Shown in pieces: positions 1 through 5,214 of a DNA stretch of 7,921 nt. Source of the stretch: Planctomycetota bacterium (lineage in GTDB: Bacteria > Planctomycetota > UBA1135 > UBA2386). Made by a program: the position numbers and the translations under genes. Position 1 is the stretch's first letter. Every line of letters begins with the position of its first letter. Under the pieces are notes generated by a model that was given only the letters and a program-made list of their open reading frames with translations, ran no database searches and was not told the origin of the DNA. The stretch covers positions 1 to 7,921 of the forward strand of contig JAEUHU010000486.1 in the NCBI GenBank assembly GCA_016793305.1, written 5' to 3'.

Positions 1-245
1 ACCTTGTCGACGTTCGTCGTCGCAGGATCGTAGTGGACGGTGATCTCGGCGTTGCCCGCCGTGATCTCGGCCCCCTTCACACCCGGCAGCTTCTCCAGCG
101 TGGCACGCACGCCGGCAACGCAGCCGCCTCAAGTGGGCTTCTTGTCGAGGACCAACATGGCGTCCTTCGTCTCGATTGACACCGGATTGGTCGCGCAACC
201 CGCGAGGGCGATCGCGGCCAGCAACACCGGGGATGCGAACCTCAT
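1..245 (-). CDS. Selenocysteine-containing HMA-domain (MerP-like) lipoprotein, 3' end outside window
   Basis: Reading from the ATG at 245 the protein starts MRFASPVLLAAIALAGC, a lipoprotein signal peptide with lipobox LAGC (Cys17). An HMA-like domain follows from about residue 30. Codon 39 is TGA (131-129), in the context KPT-U-GGCV, and the frame continues with typical HMA sequence (VRATLEKLPGVKGAEI, then EITVHYDP) to the window edge at residue 81. The TGA sits where HMA proteins have the first Cys of CxxC, so I read it as selenocysteine, giving a UxxC metal- or redox-active site with Cys42. The start overlaps the stop of the upstream gene as ATGA (245-242), and GAAGG lies 7 bases before it, so the two genes are probably coupled. 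Likely role: binding a soft metal (Hg, Cu, Ag) or thiol redox chemistry at the envelope. The family and Sec call rest on sequence; the metal is inference. The C-terminus is not visible. Confidence 0.85.
95..131 (-). promoter_or_regulatory. Putative bacterial SECIS element of the partial selenoprotein gene
   Basis: After the in-frame TGA (131-129) a 13-nt spacer leads to CCGGCGUG (115-108), loop CGUGC (107-103) and CACGCUGG (102-95), an 8-bp stem with one G-U pair. The loop starts 21 nt after the UGA and is identical in sequence to that of the neighbouring gene, although the stems differ. This matches the general layout of bacterial SECIS elements. Found by eye. Confidence 0.62.
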
Positions 246-565
246 GCCTTCACCTTCGCGCCGGACTCACCGGCAGCGACCAGCTTCGCGACCATGTCGG
301 CCGGTTTGATCTTGGCGGCGTCGTAGTGGACGGTGAAGTCCTTGTCGCCGGCCTTGATGTCGATCTGGCTGATGCCGTCGACTTTCCCAAGGGCACCGCG
401 CACGGCGGTGACACATCCCCCTCAAACGGTCTTGCCCAACTCCAGCTTGACCTGCGACACGGTCGCGGCAGCACCCGGCGTCGGGTTGTTCGGAGCAGTT
501 GGCTCCGGCTTGCTGCAGGCGACCAGGAACAGCGCACAGACGCTCGCGGCGAACAGTCGGTTCAT
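242..565 (-). CDS. Selenocysteine-containing HMA-domain (MerP-like) lipoprotein, complete
   Basis: This 107-residue protein starts MNRLFAASVCALFLVAC, a signal peptide with lipobox LVAC (Cys17). A Pro/Ala/Asn-rich linker spans about residues 19-35, and an HMA-like domain about 36-101. Codon 48 is TGA (424-422) in the context GKTV-U-GGCV. Reading through gives VRGALGKVDGISQIDI and FTVHYDAAKIKPADMVAKL, a normal HMA beta-alpha-beta pattern, ending at TGA 244-242. The TGA replaces the first Cys of CxxC; Cys51 is the second. TGA serves as a normal stop elsewhere in the window, so general recoding is unlikely and selenocysteine is the best reading. Start choice: GAGGAA 8 bases upstream. The domain is paralogous to that of the following gene, which it overlaps by ATGA. 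The lipid anchor places the active site outside the cytoplasm. Substrate unknown; a soft metal such as Hg or Cu is plausible from the family. Confidence 0.9.
394..424 (-). promoter_or_regulatory. Putative bacterial SECIS element of the complete selenoprotein gene
   Basis: Immediately after the in-frame TGA (424-422) the mRNA can fold CACCGC (410-405), loop CGUGC (404-400), GCGGUG (399-394), a perfect 6-bp stem. The loop begins 17 nt after the UGA and has a G at its second position. Bacterial SECIS elements lie inside the coding region just downstream of the UGA with a short apical loop containing an early G, where SelB binds. The fold was found by eye; no energy was calculated. Confidence 0.6.
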
Positions 566-589
566 GATCTCATTTCCTCGATGACAACC

Positions 590-606
590 CCGCGAAACGT
601 TCGCGG
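590..606. promoter_or_regulatory. Perfect inverted repeat in the leader of the selenoprotein genes
   Basis: CCGCGAA-ACG-TTCGCGG is a perfect 7-bp inverted repeat with a 3-base centre. It lies 24 bases upstream of the ATG at 565 and just before its ribosome binding site. It could be a repressor operator near the transcription start or a small leader hairpin. A weak -10-like TAGGAT lies just upstream on the minus strand (621-616), with no good -35 at the right distance. No regulator is visible in the window. Confidence 0.4.
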
Positions 607-634
607 TGGGCGAGAATCCTAGGCAACAATCGGT

Positions 635-670
635 ACCGCACCAGGGGGAGACGCAGGTGCCGCCTGCGGT
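635..670. repeat. Overlapping, mutually exclusive inverted repeats in the divergent intergenic region
   Basis: Three stems share the same bases. GCACC (638-642) can pair with GGTGC (656-660), CGCAGG (652-657) with CCTGCG (663-668), and ACCGCA (635-640) with TGCGGT (665-670). Only some can form at once. This could be a switchable leader or an operator cluster between the divergent selenoprotein and DUF1259 genes. GC-rich sequence makes short inverted repeats common, so the functional reading is weak. Confidence 0.25.
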
Positions 671-746
671 GCAACTCGGTGTGTTGCGCCGTTCTCACCT
701 TTGCGGACCTACGATGCCGTGCGCCCTTCAACCCGTCAGGATGACC

Positions 747-1293
747 ATGCGAGTCGCACTCCAGACGCTCTGTTCCCTCTGCTTCGTCTTTTGCTTGCCG
801 GCGCAGCAGCCCGACTGACATGGCCAAGGCGATCCGCGCCGCGTGGAATCAGATGGGCAAGCAACCCGCGGCGGCAGCACCGGCGGCGGCGACCCCGCCT
901 GCGCCGGACTGGAAGGCGTTGTCCGACGCGGTTGGCCTACCGGGCGCGCTGCAAGAGGACGGCACGTTCAAGATCGCGTTGCCGCGCCCGCAGTTGGGAA
1001 CCAGCATCGATGGGCAGCGGCTTCCCGCGGGCGTCGGGCTCGGCTACTGGGTTGGCTTTGCGCCCTGCGAGTGCGGGCGAACGATGATCATGGGGCGACA
1101 CCTGCCTGCTCCGGAGCGAGTTGCAGCAGGCCATCGATGCTTACCGCAAGCACGGCATTCGCATCGTCGCGATCCACAACCACATGCTCGGAACGAGTCC
1201 CGCGCTGATCTTCTGCCACTTCTCGGCGGAAGGGACGCGATTGAGCCGGTGCGGGCCATCACGTTGGTGTGGTCGCCGCTGCGAACGAAGTAG
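747..1293 (+). pseudogene. Secreted DUF1259 (LppY/LpqO-like) protein with three single-base frameshifts
   Basis: The ATG at 747 follows AGGA (738-741) and opens a signal peptide, MRVALQTLCSLCFVFCLPAQQ. The frame then stops at TGA 816, but the following sequence in frame 1 (WNQMGKQ, then DWKALSDAVGLPG and FKIALPRPQLGTSIDGQRLP) matches the DUF1259 pattern. Dropping one C from the CCC at 810-812, dropping one G from the GGGG at 1092-1095 and adding one G to the GGG at 1232-1234 restores a single protein of about 181 residues. It then carries MIMGDTCLL, the family's HNH signature in IVAIHNHMLGTSP (about residues 143-145), a later His in FCHFSAEGD, and a natural TAG stop at 1291. All three changes are in short homopolymer runs, so sequencing error and recent gene decay both fit. 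The family function is not established; the conserved histidines suggest a metal site. It is transcribed away from the selenoprotein pair and may share its control region. Confidence 0.75.
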
Positions 1294-1382
1294 GCGTGCC
1301 TGTCGAGGGCGACCGAGTTCGTGCGCCCCGGTGTCGTGGCCTCCTACGGGGGCTGGGAACCCGGGCTCGGATCCCTGCGCGT

Positions 1383-1399
1383 GACGTTGAGTCAACGTC
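1383..1399. repeat. Perfect 8-bp inverted repeat with a single-base centre
   Basis: GACGTTGA-G-TCAACGTC reads the same on both strands except at the central base. It is in non-coding sequence 90 bases after the DUF1259 stop and is not followed by a T-run, so it looks more like a protein-binding site than a terminator. The binding protein is unknown. Confidence 0.5.
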
Positions 1400-1498
1400 G
1401 TCGAATCTGCTCCGCCCGCGTGCCGGCTTCGAGCATTCCAACCTCCGTCCGGTCTGGAGCGGCTACTGGCGAAGCGGACGTGATGAGCGGTCGACCGA

Positions 1499-1516
1499 TG
1501 TATGCACGTGCATACA
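1499..1516. repeat. 18-bp perfect palindrome
   Basis: TGTATGCACGTGCATACA is identical to its own reverse complement over 18 bases and is less GC-rich than its surroundings. Such a site is typical of a dimeric DNA-binding protein, either a regulator or a recombination or excision factor. It lies about 130 bases before the tRNA fragment, within the same gene-free stretch. Confidence 0.6.
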
Positions 1517-1646
1517 GATCCTGCAACTGGCGTCGATTCGCAGCCACTTGCGTCAACGCTCGTCCACGGCTTGCCAATCGCGCGAGACCTGCTAACCTTC
1601 CTAAACACGGCTCGTTCAAGGCCCTGCGTCGGATTTCCAGAGAGCT

Positions 1647-1691
1647 TTGCCAACGTGAGGGTCGAGAGTTCGAATCTCTTCACCCGCTCCA
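1647..1691 (+). tRNA. 3' half of a tRNA-Gly(GCC); incomplete, putative attachment-site remnant
   Basis: The segment reads as a tRNA from position 32 onward: anticodon loop TTGCCAA with anticodon GCC, 3' anticodon strand CGTGA, a 5-base variable loop GGGTC, T-arm GAGAG-TTCGAAT-CTCTT, acceptor strand CACCCGC, discriminator T and an encoded CCA. This fits tRNA-Gly, whose 5' strand would be GCGGGTG. The bases before it do not supply that acceptor strand, a D-arm or the matching anticodon strand (TCACG expected, GAGCT present). It is therefore not a working tRNA gene. Tyrosine integrases commonly use the 3' end of a tRNA gene as attB and leave such a copy at the far end of the inserted element. 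The partner copy is not in the window. Confidence 0.85.
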
Positions 1692-1789
1692 GTTTTCCCT
1701 TCCCCGGGGTGAGGCGCTGCTGGTTTCGGCGCGCTCCGGAAGTCGACCCAGCGCCCAGCGTGGTGCCCAGCAGGTTGGGATTTTTCGCG

Positions 1790-1817
1790 TTGGTTTCGTC
1801 GCCCTGTCCTGGATTCT
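1790..1817 (+). promoter_or_regulatory. Weak candidate promoter for the exporter operon
   Basis: TTGGTT (1790-1795) and GATTCT (1812-1817) are 16 bases apart, each matching three of six consensus sigma-70 positions, about 40 bases before the first gene of the operon. A short inverted repeat CACGC/GCGTG (1820-1834) follows. This is the best candidate I see between the tRNA fragment and the operon, but it is weak. The rest of 1692-1856 shows nothing else I can name. Confidence 0.2.
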
Positions 1818-1856
1818 TGCACGCGCGATGCGTGGGCGCGACATGAGCTGCGACGG

Positions 1857-3056
1857 ATGATGCCCCTGCGTCGACCGGCCGTCGGAGTGTTGCTCGCCGC
1901 GGTGGCGAGCTGCACCACCTACGACCCTGCCGACGTCGCTCTCCCCACCCTTGCTGCGGGGCTGGCACGGCACGACGGCCCGCTGACGTTCGAGTCGGCC
2001 GTCGAACTCGCCCTTGCCAACAACGGCGAACTGATGGCACGCTCCGCCGAATGCCGGGCAGCCGGCCTCGACGTGATGCCCACCGAACTCCAGGGCCAGC
2101 TGCAGCAGGAGAACCTGGCGGCCATGGTGGACCCGCTGGCGCTGCTCGGCCTGACCCAGCGCGGGGCGAGTGCACGTCTGGCCGAGGCGCAGGCGTTTGC
2201 GGCGGCCGCGGCGCTCGCGACCGAACGTTGGCGCGTCGTCGCCGCCATCGCCGAGGTCTTCGTGGCCAGCCGTGCGCTCGCGGATCTGCCCGCTGTGCCC
2301 CCAGTCGACGTCGACGTCGAGGCGCTCGTCGCGGCCGGTCTGGCTTCGCCGCTGGCGGCGAGGGCCGTCCGCGCCGCGGTTGCCGGGGTCGAGGCCGAGC
2401 GGCGCGCCATCCAAGCCGAACATGCGACTTTGGCCGCGGAGCTGCGGCGACTGCTCGGCCTGTCGTCGGAATCCCGGTTCGAACTCGTGCTGCCGCCGGT
2501 CGACTGGCCGCCGGTGCCGCCTGCGGACGAGACCTCCGTGCTGCGTCGCCCGGACCTGGCCGAGGCCCAAGCCCGCTACCAGGTCGCCGACGCCGAGTTC
2601 CGCCGGGCGGTCGCCGACCAGTACCCATCGCTGATGATCGGACCGGACTTCATGCTGCGCGGCAGCGGCGTCGACCCGATGGCGATCCTGCGCTGGCCGA
2701 TCGGTGCGGCGGGTCCGGCCGAGGCTTCGCGCGAGCGGCGTGGGGCGGCACGCAGCCGTTTGCTCGACGCCCTGCTCGCCGCGCTCGGAGAAGCGAACAG
2801 CGCCGCAGCCCGCCACGAGGCGGCCGCGGCCCGCGCCCGCGCCACGGCGGCCACCGCCCAGGTCGCCGGCCAGGCCTTGGCCGCGGCGACGGTGGCGCTG
2901 CAGGTCGAGGTGGATGCGTTCGATCGCGTCGCCGACACGGCGCCGATGATGGTGCGCGAGGCGATGGAAGCGCGCGATGCGGCGATGGCGGCGGCGCGCG
3001 CTCGCGTGCGTGCCGCGGCCGCGGCGGGCTGGCCCGCCATGGAGGAAGCCCGATGA
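1857..3056 (+). CDS. TolC-family outer-membrane efflux lipoprotein
   Basis: The 399-residue protein begins with a signal peptide ending in a lipobox, LLAAVASC (Cys19), then LTFESAVELALANNGELM, the usual first helix of the outer-membrane efflux protein family. Long Ala-rich helices follow, and the second repeat is marked by LRRPDLAEAQARYQVADAEF near residue 228, with YPSLMIGPDF after it as in TolC/CusC-type channels. It should trimerise into an outer-membrane channel that receives substrate from the adaptor encoded next. It is somewhat shorter than many family members (about 430-480). The start is ATGATG at 1857/1860 with no strong Shine-Dalgarno sequence; the first ATG overlaps the stop of a tiny upstream frame. 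First gene of the operon, overlapping the next by ATGA. The family is clear; the substrate is not. Confidence 0.88.
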   Translation: MMPLRRPAVGVLLAAVASCTTYDPADVALPTLAAGLARHDGPLTFESAVELALANNGELMARSAECRAAGLDVMPTELQGQLQQENLAAMVDPLALLGLTQRGASARLAEAQAFAAAAALATERWRVVAAIAEVFVASRALADLPAVPPVDVDVEALVAAGLASPLAARAVRAAVAGVEAERRAIQAEHATLAAELRRLLGLSSESRFELVLPPVDWPPVPPADETSVLRRPDLAEAQARYQVADAEFRRAVADQYPSLMIGPDFMLRGSGVDPMAILRWPIGAAGPAEASRERRGAARSRLLDALLAALGEANSAAARHEAAAARARATAATAQVAGQALAAATVALQVEVDAFDRVADTAPMMVREAMEARDAAMAAARARVRAAAAAGWPAMEEAR

Positions 3057-4531
3057 GTCCCGTCGACCTGTCGGCCCTGCGCATGGCCGAAGCACCGCCG
3101 CCGCCGTCGCGGCGCCCGCTCGGGCCGCGTCTGCTCGCGGCTCTGGCCCTCGGGCTCGTGCTCGTCGTCGCCGTCACGTTCGTCTGGCCGCTGCTGCGAC
3201 CGGTTCGCGTCGTGCCGACGGTTCGCGTCGAGGCCGTGTCCGCGGCGGCGACGCCGTCGCTGGCCCTGGCCGAAGCGGCGGGTTGGATCGAGCCCGATCC
3301 GTTCCCGATCCTCGTGCGGCCGTTGGTCACCGGCCGCCTCGAGCAGGTGCCGCAGCTCGAAGGGGCGGCGGTCGAAGCCGGTGTCACGGTGCTGGCCGAG
3401 CTCGCCAGTGCGCCGTTGCAGGCCCAGCGCGAACGGGCGGCCGCCGGGCTCGTCGAGCGCGAGGCCGAACTCGCCGTCGCCTTGGCGCGGCTGCGCACCG
3501 CCGAGGCGCAGTTGGCGCAGCGGGCCTCGATCCGCACGGCGCTCGCCGATGCCGAGGCCCAGGTCGCGGCGAAGCAGGCGCGCGTCGTCGCCGCGATCGG
3601 GGCGCGCGATCGCGCCGCGGCCGAGGAACGCAGCGCCGTCGCAGCGCGCGAGGCGCAGGTTCGCCTGGCGGAAGCCGGTGGTTCCTACGCGGTCGCGCGG
3701 GAGCGGGCTGAAGCGGCGCTGGCCGCGGCGACCGCCAGTGCCGCGGCGGCCGCCCGCGACGTGGCCCTCGCCGAGCAGGAAGCGGCCGCTGCCGTCCAGG
3801 CGGCCGCGGTCGCGAAGGACGTCGCCGCCGACCCGGTCGATCTCGCCGGAGCGCTCGCCATCGCCGAGGCCGAGGTCGCACGTTCTCGCGCCATGGTGCA
3901 GGTGGCGCGCACCGAGTTGCAGATCGCCGAGCGTGAAGCGCACTGGCTGACCGTGCGGGCGCCGACTTCGGGGGTGGTGATGAAGGTGCTGGCGATGCCC
4001 GGAGCGATCGTCGGGCCGGATGCCGAGCCGATCCTGAGCCTATACGACCCCCGCAAGCTGCGCGCGCGCATCGACGTTCCGCTCGGGTCGGTCGCCGGCA
4101 TCCGCGACGGGCAGCGCGTCGAGCTGCGCAGCGAAGTGCTGGGGTCCGTGGTCGTGCAGGGGCGGGTGCAGCGCGTGCAGCGCGAGTCGGACCTGTTGAA
4201 GAACACGCTGCAGGTGAAGGTCGAGCTGGTCGATCCGCCGCCGCTGCTGCGCCCGGAGACCCTGTGCCGCGCGCGCTTCCTGGCCGACGTCGTCGAAGGC
4301 GGCGCCGAAACCGCGGCCGCGCCGGCGGCGTTCCGCCTGCCGACGGCGGCCGTGCAGAACGGCCGCGTGTTCGTGCTCGATCCGTCCAGCGGCACCGCGC
4401 GCGGCATCGCCGTCGAGGTGGTGCAGCAGGAGGCGAACGGCGTCGTCGTGCGCGGCGAGCTGTCGGTCACGCAGCGGGCGATCCTGGCGCCGGTGGCCGA
4501 AGGCGAACGCGTGCGCGAGGACTCGCGATGA
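3053..4531 (+). CDS. HlyD/MacA-type periplasmic adaptor (membrane fusion protein)
   Basis: This is a 492-residue adaptor. A short cytoplasmic N-terminus rich in Pro/Arg leads to one membrane segment (about 26-48). The first half of the lipoyl domain is around 65-110 (ILVRPLVTGRLEQVPQ, then EGAAVEAGVTVLAEL). An unusually Ala/Glu/Arg-rich coiled-coil hairpin covers about 115-295. The second lipoyl half starts at about 298 (WLTVRAPTSGVVMKVLAMPG), followed by the beta-barrel (DPRKLRARIDVPLGSVAGIR, then GQRVELRSE). The Ala-rich hairpin is long and should reach the TolC-like channel. The open frame extends far upstream inside the previous gene, but the true start is the ATG at 3053, with GGAGGA 6 bases before it and an ATGA overlap. 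It should link the inner-membrane ABC permeases to the outer-membrane channel. Family call firm. Confidence 0.9.
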   Translation: MSPVDLSALRMAEAPPPPSRRPLGPRLLAALALGLVLVVAVTFVWPLLRPVRVVPTVRVEAVSAAATPSLALAEAAGWIEPDPFPILVRPLVTGRLEQVPQLEGAAVEAGVTVLAELASAPLQAQRERAAAGLVEREAELAVALARLRTAEAQLAQRASIRTALADAEAQVAAKQARVVAAIGARDRAAAEERSAVAAREAQVRLAEAGGSYAVARERAEAALAAATASAAAAARDVALAEQEAAAAVQAAAVAKDVAADPVDLAGALAIAEAEVARSRAMVQVARTELQIAEREAHWLTVRAPTSGVVMKVLAMPGAIVGPDAEPILSLYDPRKLRARIDVPLGSVAGIRDGQRVELRSEVLGSVVVQGRVQRVQRESDLLKNTLQVKVELVDPPPLLRPETLCRARFLADVVEGGAETAAAPAAFRLPTAAVQNGRVFVLDPSSGTARGIAVEVVQQEANGVVVRGELSVTQRAILAPVAEGERVREDSR

Positions 4532-5214
4532 GCCTGATCCAGGTCCAGGGCGTCACCAAGACGTTCCACTCGCTGTCGGAGGAGGTGACGCCGATCGCGA
4601 ACCTCGACCTCGTCGTCGGCAAGGGCGAGTTCGTCGTGCTGATGGGCCCGTCCGGCAGCGGCAAGACGACGCTGCTGCACCTGCTCGCCGGCATCGACCG
4701 ACCGACCAGCGGGCGGGTGCTCGTCGCCGGCGAAGAGGTCTCGGCGATGAACGCCAGCCAGCTGGCGCGCTGGCGGACCCGCGCCGTCGGCTACGTCTTC
4801 CAGCAGTACAACCTGATCCCGGTGCTGACGGCGTTCGAGAACGTCGAGGTGCCGTTGCTGCTGTTGCGCCTGTCGCGACGCGAGCGGGAGGCGAAGGTCG
4901 CCACGGCGCTCGCCGCCGTCGGTCTCGCGGACCGCGTGCACCACCTGCCGCGGCAGTTGTCCGGCGGCCAGCAGCAGCGCGTCGCCATCGCGCGCGCGAT
5001 CGTCGCCGACCCCGTGGTGGTGTTCGCCGACGAGCCGACCGGCAACCTCGATCGCACCGCCGCCGCACTGACGATGCAACTGCTGCGGCGCCTCGTCGAC
5101 GAGTTCGGCAAGACGCTGGTCATGGTCACGCACGATCCGGTCGCCGCGCAGACCGCGGACCGTGTCGTGCACCTCGACAAGGGGCGGATCGTCGACGAGG
5201 CGCGTCATGCGTGA
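4528..5214 (+). CDS. ABC transporter ATPase, MacB/LolD type
   Basis: This 228-residue nucleotide-binding subunit has all expected motifs: Walker A GPSGSGKT (40-47), Q-loop VFQQYNL (Q92), signature LSGGQQQR (144-151), Walker B VVVFADE (163-169, catalytic Glu169), D-loop NLD (173-175) and switch His202 in VMVTHD. The sequence GYVFQQYNLIPVLTAFENV and the DEPTGNLD box are characteristic of the MacB/LolD/FtsE group that works with FtsX-like permeases rather than with typical importers. Length is normal. The start at 4528 has GAGGA 6 bases upstream and an ATGA overlap with the adaptor gene; the 3' end overlaps the first permease by 8 bases. It powers export or mechanotransmission by the two permeases that follow. 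Confidence 0.95.
   Translation: MSLIQVQGVTKTFHSLSEEVTPIANLDLVVGKGEFVVLMGPSGSGKTTLLHLLAGIDRPTSGRVLVAGEEVSAMNASQLARWRTRAVGYVFQQYNLIPVLTAFENVEVPLLLLRLSRREREAKVATALAAVGLADRVHHLPRQLSGGQQQRVAIARAIVADPVVVFADEPTGNLDRTAAALTMQLLRRLVDEFGKTLVMVTHDPVAAQTADRVVHLDKGRIVDEARHA

Larger units (their letters stand above)
1294..1646. other. Gene-free stretch, probable remnant or edge of an integrated element
   Basis: I see no reading frame with recognisable protein character on either strand. Open frames here are long only because of the GC content, and one minus-strand frame runs straight through antisense tRNA sequence and the next gene. The stretch holds two strong inverted repeats (listed separately) and a short degenerate match to the tRNA-Gly 3' end at 1401-1419. 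No integrase or transposase fragment was recognised. Confidence 0.5.

Noticed and set aside
129..424. TGA as a reassigned sense codon (Trp or Gly) instead of selenocysteine
   Set aside because: TGA is the ordinary stop of most genes in the window, including those in ATGA/GTGA overlaps, and in both cases the read-through TGA is exactly at the metal-binding Cys position.
684..715. Promoter for the DUF1259 gene (TTGCGC and TACGAT)
   Set aside because: The two boxes are 20 bases apart and only partly match consensus, too weak to list.
816..818. In-frame TGA after the signal peptide of the DUF1259 gene as another selenocysteine codon
   Set aside because: Continuing in that frame gives no family-like sequence, while DUF1259 similarity resumes in another frame. 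A frameshift in the preceding CCC explains it better.
1324..1375. Possible terminator hairpin after the DUF1259 gene
   Set aside because: GCCCC/GGGGC can pair across a long loop, but there is no following T-run and the surrounding GC content makes such pairing common.
1571..1577. Second TTGCCAA, 76 bases before the tRNA anticodon loop
   Set aside because: Only the seven loop bases match; flanking sequence does not form an anticodon stem or T-arm, so it is probably chance.
1321..1860. Plus-strand frame of 179 codons ending at the start of the TolC-like gene
   Set aside because: It passes through the tRNA-Gly fragment and both inverted-repeat regions and shows no domain or signal sequence; only the last few codons might matter as a leader.
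1141..2628. Long minus-strand open frame of 495 codons
   Set aside because: It runs antisense to the TolC-like gene and through the antisense of the tRNA fragment, producing a peptide typical of mis-annotated antisense tRNA. It has Arg/Pro-rich shadow composition.
2051..3052. N-terminal extension of the adaptor gene to position 2051
   Set aside because: The extra 334 codons are a frame shadow of the TolC-like gene with Arg/Gly-rich composition. A strong ribosome site and an ATGA overlap support the start at 3053.
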